Assembly: GCA_015058575.1 (NCBI GenBank)
Contig: SVBZ01000017.1
Span: 49,999-113,998 of the forward strand
Length of the DNA: 64,000 bases
Source of the DNA: Pseudoselenomonas ruminantium
GTDB lineage: Bacteria > Bacillota > Negativicutes > Selenomonadales > Selenomonadaceae
Reading direction: 5' to 3'
The position numbers and the translations under genes were made by a program. Positions 35,286 to 45,347 of the stretch are shown one piece after another; position 1 is the stretch's first letter; each line of letters opens with the position of its first letter. The notes under the pieces are model-generated. The model did not search any database, had not been told where the DNA came from, and was given only the letters and a program-made list of their open reading frames with translations.

Positions 35286-38200
35286 ATGCGTATTACGAGA
35301 AAGCGGCGTCGTGCCGCAGAGCGGCGCCTGAAGCAGAAGCATCTGCTGACGCAGGGGCTGCGCCGTGGTGCAGGGGTCGTGGCAGCAGGTGCCATGATGA
35401 TCAGCGGCAGCCAGCATGGCTGGGCATTGCCGCAGGGGGGACAAGTCGCTGCCGGTGCGGCAGAGATTGCGCAGAAGAATGCCGAAATGGCAATCCGCCA
35501 GCAGTCACAGAATGCAATCATCAATTGGCAGTCGTTCAACATTGGTGCCAATGAGCGTGTCAATATCTTCCAGCCAAACAGCCAGGCTGCTTTGCTGAAT
35601 CGCGTCATGGATGGCAATGTGACGCAAATCATGGGCGCATTGCAGGCCAATGGCCGCGTGTTCATCGTCAATCCCGCCGGGATTTTGTTTGCACCTGGGG
35701 CGCAAGTCAATGTGGGTTCCTTGGTGGCGTCAACGCTGCAGATCAGTAATGCCGATTTCATGGCTGGCCAGTATGCTTTTGTCAGCCAGAAGGATGGCGG
35801 CAAGGCCATCAATAAGGGGGAACTTATTGCTAAGAATCAGGGACTGGTGGCACTGCTCGGCCAGCAGGCAGAAAATGATGGCGTCATCGTGGCCAAGAAG
35901 GGCACGGCCGCGTTAGCAGCTGGCGAAGCGATTTCGCTGGATTTCGATGGGGATGGCAAGGTGGCTGTTGTTCCCAGCAAGAACGCAGTAGAGCATGTAG
36001 TGACGAATAAGGGCCTCGTCGAAGCTGACGGAGGTCTGGTTTTCATGTCCGCAGCAGCGGGGGAAGAACTCACGGATTCCGTCGTTAACCAGGAGGGGAT
36101 CGTGCGGGCCAAGAGCCTGGCTGGTAAGCACGGCGAGGTAGCTGTCACGGCAGCAACGGTAAACGTAAAAGCTGGCAGCGTCATCGATGCCAGCGGTGAC
36201 GATGGCGGCAAGGTGGAAATCGGCGGCGGCTGGCAGGGCAGCGGCGAGCTGGCACATGCCAAGCAGGTCACGGTGGAAGCAGGCGCTGCCATCAAGGCTG
36301 ATGCGACGGCTGCTAACGGCAATGGCGGTGAGGTGGCTGTCTGGTCGGATGGCCAGACGGATTTTCATGGCAGTATCTTTGCCAAAGGCAAAGGGACTGG
36401 CGACGGTGGACGTGTCGAGACGTCGGGACATGAACTGTCTGTTACCGGGCATGTCGAGGCGTCAAGTGAGCAGGGCGCAAATGGACAGTGGCTGCTCGAT
36501 CCCTACAATGTGACCATCACGGATGGCGGCACGGGCGGTGCCATGAGTGGCAATAGCTATACGGCGGCCAAAAGCGATTCGCAAATCGCAAATACTGTGG
36601 TAAACGACGCCCTGCAGGCCAATACCAATGTCAAGATTTCGACGGGTACGGCTGCCGGCGGTGACGACGGCGATATCGTAATCGATGGAGCCATCACGAG
36701 CAGCGGCAAGAATGCGACACTGTCATTGGAAGCGGCCCGCGACATTATCATCAATAAGGATATCACGGGCGATAAGCTGAGCCTTGACTTTAAGTCCAAC
36801 AGCGGCAATGGCGGCAAATTTATGGGCGGCAAGATTACGCAGGCAGCCTCCTCGACGATTGCGACAGGTGGCGGCAGCGTCTATTTCCATGGCGGCAATA
36901 AGGATGATATGGCGCGGGCGACGGTAAACGGGGAAAGTGGCATCCAGCTGGCCGGCACGATAACGACGGACGGCGGTGATATCACGCTGCATGGTGCGAC
37001 CAATGAAAAAAATGCCGATGGTGTCCAGATTACCGGCAAGGTAGATGCTGGCGCTGGCAAGCTCGCCATCTTGGCGCATAATAAAGAGGGTGGCAATGGG
37101 CTTGCGTATGATGGTGTACTGTCAGCCAAGGATATGCAGCTCACGATGGATGCGGCAAAAGGCACAGGCAAGATAACAAGCACAGCGGATGCCGATGGCA
37201 ATACAGGCACACTTACCATTCAAACGGAAACGAAAAATGGTGCGATTTCGCTTGGCAGCGGTGCCGGGCTCAATATAACGGATGCTCTGCTAGGGGGCGG
37301 CTTTGCGGCGACGCAGATCGGTGCAGCTGACAATGCGGGGACGATTCAGGTCGGCAGTGCGGTCAGCACGACAGGCGACTTGACCTTGTATGGCGGTTCG
37401 ATTGCCGTCGGGGCAGCGCTTACGTCGGATAAGAGCATTTCGCTGAAGGCAAGTGACAAAATCACAGGCACAGCAGCTGGCAAGGTTACGGCAGAGGTAC
37501 TTGCTGTAGAAACGCCAGGCGATGTCCGATTAAGCACAGATGTTGCGCTCCTTACGGGCAAGGCCAATAGCTTTGACATTACCAATACCAGTACGAGCCA
37601 GACGAAGCATATGACTTTGGGCGCTGAGGATATGAAGCTGACGGCTGCGAAGGATATTTCTATCAAATCTAGCGGGATTTTGACTTCGGTAGCGGGCGCT
37701 ATTCATTCCGATGCAGGTGATATTACGCTCAAAGCAGATTCCTTTGACCTGGCGGATGATTCCATCCAGGGCAAAGGGGCACTGACGATTGATACCTTGA
37801 CGCCCGGCAAGAGCTTCGGTGTGGGGGTTGATACTGGCGATGTGAAATTAGCAGGCGTCGGGTTTGCAGCCGAAGGTTTTTCGGGCATTCAGTTTGGCAG
37901 CAAGGATACTGGTGCTATCCGTATCGGCACGCTTAACGTAAAAGATGCGGTATCCTTTACCTCCGGCAGCTCCATAACGGTAGCGGGCCAGCTATCGTCA
38001 AATGGCAAAGACATGGCCTTTACAGCCGAGGGCGCGGATGGCTTTCAGCTGGAAAATGGCAGTGTGCTGGAAGCCGGGGCAGCAGATATCGCTATCCAGG
38101 CAGATAAGCTGACGCTGGCGGGCGCGTTTTCAGCGCAGAATACGGGCACGTTGTCTTTTTCGCGCAGAAGTACAGATGCCTATACGATTGGCGGTAATGA

Positions 38201-41200
38201 TGCTGCCAGCTATATAACCGATGAAAGCCTCCAAAAGATAGGCGATACGTTTAAGAATGTCGTCATTGGCACGGAAAATGGCGGGGCGGTAACGCTGGCG
38301 GATATTACTAAGCCACCGGCTTATCTGACGGTAAAATCCGGCAGCACGGCGACGGTTACGGGAAATGTCACGGCAAAATCACTGGTGCTGGCGGCAAAAG
38401 AAGGCATTCAGGAAAATGGCGGCAGCATCAAGGCCGAATCCCTGCTGCTGCAGGGCGGCAAGGCCGACCTTACGGGAGCAGGCAATGAAATCCAGACCCT
38501 GGCTGCTGATGTTTCCGGTGCGCTGGCGGTAAACAGCAGCGCAGATATGACCATTGGCCAGGTGGAAGACCGCAATGCTGAGAAGGTAGTGAAGAAAGAA
38601 GGAATCATCACCAAAGGCGGCAGTGTCAAGATTACCATGGATGCCGATAAAAAGCTGACCATGGGGACGATCGATGCTGGCAGTGCCAATATCACGATTT
38701 CCGCGGATTCGATTGCCAAAGGGACGACCACAGGCAAGGTGACGACGAGCGGCAAGGTGCAGCTCTATACGACTACGGCGGAGAAGACGATTGCCATTGA
38801 CACCGAGGAGCATGCGGGTGCTATGAATATCGATAGCGACTCGTTTGCCAAGGGAGCATTCAGCAATTCCTATGGCGAGCTTATCATTGGTCGCCGGACC
38901 GATGAGCAGGATGGCAGTTCGCAGCAGGGCAAGGTCATCATCAAGCATACGAATTTCAGCTCAAAGACGACGGTGCGCACGGAGAATCAAGTAGAGTTTG
39001 CTGACAGCAATATCGTCGGTGGCGACTTGACGGTTCATGCGACGGGATTGCAGCTGGATAAGGACAGCACGACCGATATCAAGAATCACAACCTCAATCT
39101 CAATCTGACGGACAGCCTGGATTTGGGCGAAGGTGTCATCAATGGTTCGGGCAAGCTCAATATCACGACGCCGGAAGGTAAGAATATCTATCTGGGCGGT
39201 ACGGATTTTGCCATGCCAGCAGCTGAAGACAATGGGTATAAAATCGGCTATGGTACGGTCAATTCCAACCTGACAGGTTTCAGCGATTTTGGCATCACGA
39301 CGAAGGAGAATGTCTATCTTTATGCAGGCGGCATCGATAAATCGGTTAAGATTGCTGGAGCCAAGGGCATCCATGTTGTCGAGGATGTTACGCTGGGAAG
39401 CGCAGATCCTGCAGCGGCGACGGAGCTTACGCTGAATAGTGCTGCTGGTACGATTGACGTGGCAGCTGGCAAGACGCTTACCATCAATGGCGCCAATACG
39501 GTTGTCCATGCTGCGGCAAAGGAAATCAAGTTGGCGGCTGGTGCCAAAATCGAAGCCAAGGCTGAGATGGCAGGCGCAGCTGCTGGCAAGGGCGGCGTTA
39601 CGCTGACAGCTGATGCGCTCGAATTGGGCAAGGGCGCCAAGATCGATGGCGGCGCTGGCAGCTTTACCTTGCAAACGGACAAGCTGACGGTGGATCGCGC
39701 GGACAGCGTGACCAATATCGAGGGCAAAGGTAAATTGACGCTGGCGACGAAAAATGCCGCAGCGAAGATGTTTGTGGAAAACGAACTGACTACGGCGGAA
39801 AATGGCCTGCATATCACAGCGGGCGATATCAATGGCGGTGTCTTCGGTGCTGGCTTTACGGAGCTTTCGTTGGGCAATGAAGAGGGGACTGGTGCCCTGA
39901 CAATCGACAACGTTGCGTTTGCCAACAGCTTGACGCTGCAGAATGGCAGCCGTGGGGATATCGTATTCCAAGGGGCGAACAGCGTGGCAGCTGGCAAGGT
40001 CGTTACGCTCAAAGCTGGCAGCATCCGCAATGCGGCTGGCGGTAGTTTTGAGGCCCAAAGTGGCCCGGCCGGAGCTAGCCAGCTCAACATTTATACGAAT
40101 GATTTGAGTAAGCTTACGGGCACAGCTGGTAATACCATCCTTGGAACGGGGACGCTCGGGCTTTCGACTTACGATGGCACGACGGCTATCAATATTACCA
40201 AAGATGCGCAGGCTGGCGGACTTAACCTCTATGATGCGCTGCTTGATGGCACGGGCGCTTTTGCGGACACGTTCAGTGCGTTTGCCATCGGCAACGATAC
40301 GCAGCAAACGATAACGATCAGCGGCGGTACACTCGCAAAGCCATCCACGCTGACTACCAGCGCGGATGGCAAGATTACCGGCAGCGGTCTGCAGGCAGCG
40401 AATGTTGCCTTTGTTGGCGGTGACGTGAAGCTTACGGGTGATAATACCATCGGCACGGTCGCGGCCAATGTCAAGAGCCTGTCACTGGAAGAAACCGCTG
40501 GCAAGCAGCTGACGGCCGGCGAAGTGAATGGCGTCAAGGGAATCGCGGCGGCTAGTGGTGACATCGAGCTCACAACAGACCAGTTCGATATCGCTGGCGA
40601 TGCCAAGCTTACCGGCAAGGGCAAGCTGACGATTGCGCAGAAGACAGAAGGCGTCTCTTTGAATATCGGCGACAATGCCATCAAGGATTATGGTGCCGGG
40701 GCACTCAATATCAAGTCGGAATGGTTTGCCGGCCATGATAAGAATCCAGCTATCCAGGATGGGTTCCGTCATATTTATCTGGGCGGCGGTTATGGCGATG
40801 CGCATATCGATTCTTCGACAGATCTGCATTTCCTCGATCCAACGACCGTTCGCTCTGGTTTTGAGACAGCAGTGACGAAAGCCAGGACGACGACCATCAG
40901 CGGCAAGACGCATATCCATTTGGCCGGTACCGATGGGGTCGAGTTCATGGCACAGAAGTTCAAGATGAATGGTACGAGTACCATCGAGACCGAAAGCGGT
41001 GATATCAGCATTACGGCTGATGAAGTCGAACTGGCCAGCGATTCTTCGACGGGAACCATCATGACCGGCACGCAGGGCGCTGTGAAAGGCGGTCAGCTAA
41101 ACATCAAGACGCTGGATGAGAACCGCAGCATCAAAGTCGGTACATTTAATGGTCAGGTTGCGGCAGATGCGCTCTATCTTGACTCGTCATATTTTGACGC

Positions 41201-44200
41201 ATCCTCGACGACGCGTATTTTTGCGAAAGGCTTTGATGCCATCAATATCGGCCGCGGTGACGGCCAGGGAAGCTATGAACAGTCTGGCAGTATTGCCTTT
41301 GAGGATACGGTCAATGTTATCCAGGGGTATAAAAACTCCAATGCGGCCGTAAAAATCAGCGGCAAGATGTCCTTTGGCGAGAAAGATTACAATATCCGCA
41401 GCCAGAATGTCGTCCTTTCGGGCGCCGATATCGAAACGACCACAGGGAATGTCAACATCACGACGAACAGCCTGACGAATGATACGAGCCAGGGAAGAAA
41501 CAGCATCAAGACCACCCAGGGTGGCAAGCTGACGCTCGATACGTTTGATAAGGAGCAAGAAATCCATATCGGCAAGACGGGTACGCCTGGCCTCGATATC
41601 GATAAGGAATGGTTCGATACCGATACGACCACGGAAACCTCGATCTTCCATGGCTTCAATGAAATCAACTTTGGTGGCGAAGATCACACGGGAAACATTT
41701 CTGTCAATGGTTTTGAAGCGCCGAAAGCCGATGGTACGAAGCCGAGCGTGGTAAATATCAAGACCCAGGGCGATGTCACCCAGCAGGAAAATGGTGGCGG
41801 TCTTACGGCGGATAAAGTAACGATTGCTGCTGGCGGCGATGTTGACTTGACCGCTGCCGAAAATCACATCCAAGAAATCGGTGATGTGACGGGCAAGAAG
41901 ATCGATATTAAGAACAACACGTCAACAAGCAGCAAGACAACAGAAACGACCACCATCACGGGGCATATCCAGGGCGAGACGATTACGGTCAAGACGGGTG
42001 GCAACATCAAGATTGACTCGTCGGGCAGCCTGGAGTCTACGTCCGGCGGCGTGACAATTGACGCAGCCAAAGGTCATTTCATCAATGAAAATACCAATCC
42101 GGGCAGTCAAGTGATAAAGACGCCGGATTCGCAGCGCTGGATTATCCATACGGATAGTCCGGAAGGCGACGATCCTGGTACGCTTGTGCCCGATGGTATC
42201 CGTTATAATACGAAAGATAATTCCGAAGTCAAGAACCCGGAGAGCAAGGACTATGGTTGGGATAAGGATGTCATTGCCTATACGAAGCCGCTTGTTGTCA
42301 ATGTGACGTCGGAACGCGTTTACGGCGACGGAAATGCGAATTTCATCACTGGCGATGCGTTCAAGGCAGAAAATGCCGATAAGGAGCATAAGGGCACGGC
42401 AACGGAGCAGGCAAAGTATGCTAAGCTTCTGGAAGATCTGCGCAACAATCCGGATAAATCCTATAAGTGGGATGATAAATTGACACCGGCAACAGCTGTG
42501 AATACAGCAGGCGGGCCGGCAGCTGGGGCCATTTATGGCAACGCCAAGGAAGGCGGCATCGCCGGTAAGAACCGTCAGATCGAATACGTGGGAGACAATA
42601 ACCTCAACGCTACGGTCAATATTGATTTCAAGATTACACCGCGTACCGTAACGGTAACCGCTGCCGATGATACGAAGACATATGATGGTAAGGCATATAC
42701 AAGCAATGGGAATGGCAACGGTCAGGTAACCTATGAAAATATCTATACAGAAGACAAAAATGCGGAAGGGGGATTCAAGGAAGGCATCATTACGGGCGGC
42801 AGCATCCGCTATGGTACGGCACAGTCTGGCAAAACGTCGGCCGAAGGTGCCAAAGATGCTGGCAGTTATGCTATTGGCATTCAGGACAGCGACCTTACAT
42901 CCAATGGCAACTATGTATTCGTCTATCAGGATGGTACACTTACCATTGACAAGCGCAAGCTGGCAGTGAGCGCTGGCGATGTGCAGAAAGTCTACGGTAC
43001 CGACGATCCGTCGTCGGTGGCCGGGGCCGTAACCGGTGGCAGCCTGGCTGATGGCCAGCAGTCGCGGCTGGATATCCAGACGGCGGGGCAGAAATACCAG
43101 AATGTCGGTGAGACCACAGCCGTAAAGGTCAATAAAGTGACTATATTGGATGAAAATGGCGAAGATGTCACAAAAAACTATGACATCACGCAATCGGATG
43201 GTGTCTTAAAAGTTACGCCGCGTGATGTTATTGTCACGGCGGCAGATTATGAACGCGTCTATGGGCAGGATAACGACCAGCTTGAACCGGTTGGCCGTGC
43301 TGGCTATACGGTCGGTGCAGCCATCGATACAGCAGACGAGCATACCGGCCTGGTAAACGGCGATACGCTTACGGCTGTTACCGTCAGCAAGGATGTAACG
43401 GGAATCGACGCGCTGACCGATGCCGGCACTTATGCGGGCACTATAAAAGCAGCGGGCGGAACCATCACGCCAGGTCATGCACAGAATTATAAGATCATCT
43501 ATAAAGATGGCAATCTCGTGATTCGCAAGAAGCAGGTCGTGGTAAAGGCGGTGGATGATAGCCGCAAATACGATGGAACTTCCTATACTGGCGGCAATGG
43601 TGTTACCTATGATGGCTTCCTGCCTGGCCAGGATATCACGAACATTGCTGAGGCAGCCGGTGAAATCCGCTATGGCAAGCCAAAGACAACAGAGCAGGCA
43701 AATGCCCAAGGGGCAGTGCATGCGGGAAGCTATGCCATTGGCATCCAGGACAGCGATCTTACGGCTAAGAATTATGAATTTGTTTATGAAGATGGCCGCC
43801 TGACGATTACGCCGCGCCGGGTCAAGGTAAGCGTAGACGATGGTACGCGCGTTTTCGGCCAGTCCAATGATGTAGTCAAAGTGGCGGGGCATGCAGTTGA
43901 TGAAGCTGGTTATGACAACCTGCTGGCAGGCGATTCCTTCGCGGACTTTTCGATTATCTCGGCGGCTGATGAGAAAGCAAACGTCGGTGACTACACCATG
44001 CAGGTCAAAGAGGCCGGGCTCACGCAGGACAGCGTGAGCTGGAATACAGATTACAGCATAGTGGCTGAGCCGGGCAAATTGACGGTCACGCCGCGTGAAG
44101 TGCGCATTACTGCTGGTTCGGCTTCCCGTAGTTACGGGGAGGAGAATCCGGTAGTCAAAGCGTATACGGTAGAGCGCGGCGATAGCCGTACGACGCGGGG

Positions 44201-45242
44201 CTTGTTGTTTGGCGATACGCTGGCAGATGTTACGCTGTCTTATGATGCAGGCATCACGCCAGCAACCGGACAGGGCGATTATGCAGGCGTCATCCATGTC
44301 GATAAAGACTGGACCTTCCAGGGAACGAGTGTGGATAACTATCGGTTCGTCTATGTGCCGGGTGATTTGAAAATCACGCCGGGCGGCTTGCCGGAAAATA
44401 AGCCGGAGCCCAATCAACCGATAGGGCCAACGCCGAGGGAGCAGCCGGTAGAGCCGCAACCAAAACATAATCAGCAGGCAAAGCCAGTGCCGAAGGAACA
44501 AGAACCGATAGAGACGCAGCCCAAGGAATACCAACCGGATACATTGCGCATTTCCGAACAAGTATCATTGCCGGGAAAAACAACACAGATTCCGGAGACG
44601 CATGCTCCTGGTGCTGAGCCTGTTCCGGTGGTTGCTACGAATCTGCCAGCTGTTGACGTGCCCATCAATACGAAGGGGACGCAGGCTCAGCCAGATACGG
44701 TAGTTATCACTACTGGCGGAGACAAGCCTGTGGCTTCGTCGTTCCAGTCCAATCCGGATGGCTCGTTTGTTTTGACGGTGCAGACGGATACCGGATCGCT
44801 TGCGGGCGAAGATGTCCGTGTGGCTGGCTATATGGAACACAGTGGTCAGAGTGAGACGCCGGGCGCTATTCCCGTGTTGTATACGGATGGTGAGTCGAAA
44901 AAACTCGATGGCATTTACACCATCAATTATGCCTCGGATAAGCTGACCATTATGCCGTCAGCCCAGAAGGTCACGATTCCGGAACCTACGGAGATACGCC
45001 GGGAGTCAACCAGCAAGTATGACTTCATGTACCAAAGCCGTGAGGGCAGTTATGATGTCAGCTACGGCAATGGCATCGTGGCAATCTATCCGCAGGATGA
45101 GGATTCGCGGAAAGTACTGATCGATGACAGCAAAAAGGCTGGCCGCACCGTTCTGTCTGTCGGCATCTTGTCGGCTGTGCAGAATCTTGGTGTCATGCCA
45201 GATCAGATCCGGGCAGTATATATGTTCACAAAAGTCGTCTAA
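35286..45242 (+). CDS. Giant two-partner secretion exoprotein TpsA (filamentous haemagglutinin type)
   Basis: This 3318-residue secreted or surface protein is the substrate of TpsB. A long Arg/Lys-rich signal peptide (about 1-47, ending GWA) leads into the TPS domain (about 48-290) with NWQSFNIGANERVNIFQP, NGRVFIVNPAGILF (NPAGI at 129-133 in place of the usual NPNGI) and ALAAGEAISLDF. From about 390 to 2330 there are long beta-helix-type stretches with ten degenerate repeats. From about 2330 to 3035 there are seven MBG/YDG-type repeats. A Pro/Glu/Gln-rich linker (about 3035-3110) precedes a C-terminal domain ending MFTKVV. No toxin domain or LPXTG motif is seen. An adhesin or biofilm role is inferred from the family. 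A terminator follows the stop. Confidence 0.93.
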   Translation: MRITRKRRRAAERRLKQKHLLTQGLRRGAGVVAAGAMMISGSQHGWALPQGGQVAAGAAEIAQKNAEMAIRQQSQNAIINWQSFNIGANERVNIFQPNSQAALLNRVMDGNVTQIMGALQANGRVFIVNPAGILFAPGAQVNVGSLVASTLQISNADFMAGQYAFVSQKDGGKAINKGELIAKNQGLVALLGQQAENDGVIVAKKGTAALAAGEAISLDFDGDGKVAVVPSKNAVEHVVTNKGLVEADGGLVFMSAAAGEELTDSVVNQEGIVRAKSLAGKHGEVAVTAATVNVKAGSVIDASGDDGGKVEIGGGWQGSGELAHAKQVTVEAGAAIKADATAANGNGGEVAVWSDGQTDFHGSIFAKGKGTGDGGRVETSGHELSVTGHVEASSEQGANGQWLLDPYNVTITDGGTGGAMSGNSYTAAKSDSQIANTVVNDALQANTNVKISTGTAAGGDDGDIVIDGAITSSGKNATLSLEAARDIIINKDITGDKLSLDFKSNSGNGGKFMGGKITQAASSTIATGGGSVYFHGGNKDDMARATVNGESGIQLAGTITTDGGDITLHGATNEKNADGVQITGKVDAGAGKLAILAHNKEGGNGLAYDGVLSAKDMQLTMDAAKGTGKITSTADADGNTGTLTIQTETKNGAISLGSGAGLNITDALLGGGFAATQIGAADNAGTIQVGSAVSTTGDLTLYGGSIAVGAALTSDKSISLKASDKITGTAAGKVTAEVLAVETPGDVRLSTDVALLTGKANSFDITNTSTSQTKHMTLGAEDMKLTAAKDISIKSSGILTSVAGAIHSDAGDITLKADSFDLADDSIQGKGALTIDTLTPGKSFGVGVDTGDVKLAGVGFAAEGFSGIQFGSKDTGAIRIGTLNVKDAVSFTSGSSITVAGQLSSNGKDMAFTAEGADGFQLENGSVLEAGAADIAIQADKLTLAGAFSAQNTGTLSFSRRSTDAYTIGGNDAASYITDESLQKIGDTFKNVVIGTENGGAVTLADITKPPAYLTVKSGSTATVTGNVTAKSLVLAAKEGIQENGGSIKAESLLLQGGKADLTGAGNEIQTLAADVSGALAVNSSADMTIGQVEDRNAEKVVKKEGIITKGGSVKITMDADKKLTMGTIDAGSANITISADSIAKGTTTGKVTTSGKVQLYTTTAEKTIAIDTEEHAGAMNIDSDSFAKGAFSNSYGELIIGRRTDEQDGSSQQGKVIIKHTNFSSKTTVRTENQVEFADSNIVGGDLTVHATGLQLDKDSTTDIKNHNLNLNLTDSLDLGEGVINGSGKLNITTPEGKNIYLGGTDFAMPAAEDNGYKIGYGTVNSNLTGFSDFGITTKENVYLYAGGIDKSVKIAGAKGIHVVEDVTLGSADPAAATELTLNSAAGTIDVAAGKTLTINGANTVVHAAAKEIKLAAGAKIEAKAEMAGAAAGKGGVTLTADALELGKGAKIDGGAGSFTLQTDKLTVDRADSVTNIEGKGKLTLATKNAAAKMFVENELTTAENGLHITAGDINGGVFGAGFTELSLGNEEGTGALTIDNVAFANSLTLQNGSRGDIVFQGANSVAAGKVVTLKAGSIRNAAGGSFEAQSGPAGASQLNIYTNDLSKLTGTAGNTILGTGTLGLSTYDGTTAINITKDAQAGGLNLYDALLDGTGAFADTFSAFAIGNDTQQTITISGGTLAKPSTLTTSADGKITGSGLQAANVAFVGGDVKLTGDNTIGTVAANVKSLSLEETAGKQLTAGEVNGVKGIAAASGDIELTTDQFDIAGDAKLTGKGKLTIAQKTEGVSLNIGDNAIKDYGAGALNIKSEWFAGHDKNPAIQDGFRHIYLGGGYGDAHIDSSTDLHFLDPTTVRSGFETAVTKARTTTISGKTHIHLAGTDGVEFMAQKFKMNGTSTIETESGDISITADEVELASDSSTGTIMTGTQGAVKGGQLNIKTLDENRSIKVGTFNGQVAADALYLDSSYFDASSTTRIFAKGFDAINIGRGDGQGSYEQSGSIAFEDTVNVIQGYKNSNAAVKISGKMSFGEKDYNIRSQNVVLSGADIETTTGNVNITTNSLTNDTSQGRNSIKTTQGGKLTLDTFDKEQEIHIGKTGTPGLDIDKEWFDTDTTTETSIFHGFNEINFGGEDHTGNISVNGFEAPKADGTKPSVVNIKTQGDVTQQENGGGLTADKVTIAAGGDVDLTAAENHIQEIGDVTGKKIDIKNNTSTSSKTTETTTITGHIQGETITVKTGGNIKIDSSGSLESTSGGVTIDAAKGHFINENTNPGSQVIKTPDSQRWIIHTDSPEGDDPGTLVPDGIRYNTKDNSEVKNPESKDYGWDKDVIAYTKPLVVNVTSERVYGDGNANFITGDAFKAENADKEHKGTATEQAKYAKLLEDLRNNPDKSYKWDDKLTPATAVNTAGGPAAGAIYGNAKEGGIAGKNRQIEYVGDNNLNATVNIDFKITPRTVTVTAADDTKTYDGKAYTSNGNGNGQVTYENIYTEDKNAEGGFKEGIITGGSIRYGTAQSGKTSAEGAKDAGSYAIGIQDSDLTSNGNYVFVYQDGTLTIDKRKLAVSAGDVQKVYGTDDPSSVAGAVTGGSLADGQQSRLDIQTAGQKYQNVGETTAVKVNKVTILDENGEDVTKNYDITQSDGVLKVTPRDVIVTAADYERVYGQDNDQLEPVGRAGYTVGAAIDTADEHTGLVNGDTLTAVTVSKDVTGIDALTDAGTYAGTIKAAGGTITPGHAQNYKIIYKDGNLVIRKKQVVVKAVDDSRKYDGTSYTGGNGVTYDGFLPGQDITNIAEAAGEIRYGKPKTTEQANAQGAVHAGSYAIGIQDSDLTAKNYEFVYEDGRLTITPRRVKVSVDDGTRVFGQSNDVVKVAGHAVDEAGYDNLLAGDSFADFSIISAADEKANVGDYTMQVKEAGLTQDSVSWNTDYSIVAEPGKLTVTPREVRITAGSASRSYGEENPVVKAYTVERGDSRTTRGLLFGDTLADVTLSYDAGITPATGQGDYAGVIHVDKDWTFQGTSVDNYRFVYVPGDLKITPGGLPENKPEPNQPIGPTPREQPVEPQPKHNQQAKPVPKEQEPIETQPKEYQPDTLRISEQVSLPGKTTQIPETHAPGAEPVPVVATNLPAVDVPINTKGTQAQPDTVVITTGGDKPVASSFQSNPDGSFVLTVQTDTGSLAGEDVRVAGYMEHSGQSETPGAIPVLYTDGESKKLDGIYTINYASDKLTIMPSAQKVTIPEPTEIRRESTSKYDFMYQSREGSYDVSYGNGIVAIYPQDEDSRKVLIDDSKKAGRTVLSVGILSAVQNLGVMPDQIRAVYMFTKVV
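37297..41710 (+). repeat. Ten degenerate beta-strand repeats within TpsA
   Basis: A recurring pattern of G-F-x2-hydrophobic-x-hydrophobic-G followed by G-x-hydrophobic starts near 37297, 37877, 38247, 38865, 39276, 39850, 40270, 40761, 41230 and 41652. Examples are GFSGIQFGSKDTGAIRIG, GFTELSLGNEEGTGALTI and GFDAINIGRGDG. Spacing is 370-620 bases. Confidence 0.7.
42281..44390 (+). repeat. Array of seven MBG/YDG-type repeats within TpsA
   Basis: Units begin near 42281 (VTSERVYGDGN), 42650 (AADDTKTYDGKAY), 42960 (SAGDVQKVYGTDD), 43226 (AADYERVYGQDN), 43537 (AVDDSRKYDGTSY), 43822 (SVDDGTRVFGQSN) and 44100 (AGSASRSYGEEN). YDG and YG types are mixed. They resemble stalk repeats of surface proteins. 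Confidence 0.82.
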
Positions 45243-45244
45243 GG

Positions 45245-45292
45245 AAAAAACGACGCCACATTCGGGTAGTACCGAATGTGGCGCCGTTTTTT
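45245..45292 (+). terminator. Terminator of the tpsBA operon
   Basis: CGCCACATTCGG (45254-45265) pairs perfectly with CCGAATGTGGCG (45272-45283), flanked by AAAAAA and TTTTTT. It can act in both directions. Confidence 0.92.
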
Positions 45293-45301
45293 ATTGTCAA
45301 A

Positions 45302-45336
45302 AGGCGCTGACCAGTCAAGTTGACTTGTCAGCGCCT
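45302..45336 (-). terminator. Terminator of ssrA containing the TGACAAGTCA repeat
   Basis: Two 17-base arms (45302-45318 and 45320-45336) pair with a single mismatch around one base. On the minus strand the hairpin is followed by TTTTG and lies 11 bases past the tmRNA CCA end. The right arm contains TGACTTGTCA (45321-45330) and the left arm a one-mismatch copy. Confidence 0.8.
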
Positions 45337-45347
45337 GTAACTTCTTT

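Noticed and set aside
38961..44561. Several 250-450 codon minus-strand frames opposite tpsA
   Set aside because: They are shadows of the repetitive, Gly/Ala/Thr-rich coding sequence. They have no ribosome sites or family motifs, and tpsA is continuous across them.
35286..45242. TpsA as a contact-dependent inhibition toxin (CdiA)
   Set aside because: No VENN-type motif or toxin-like C-terminus is visible, and no small immunity gene follows; the next element is a terminator and then ssrA.
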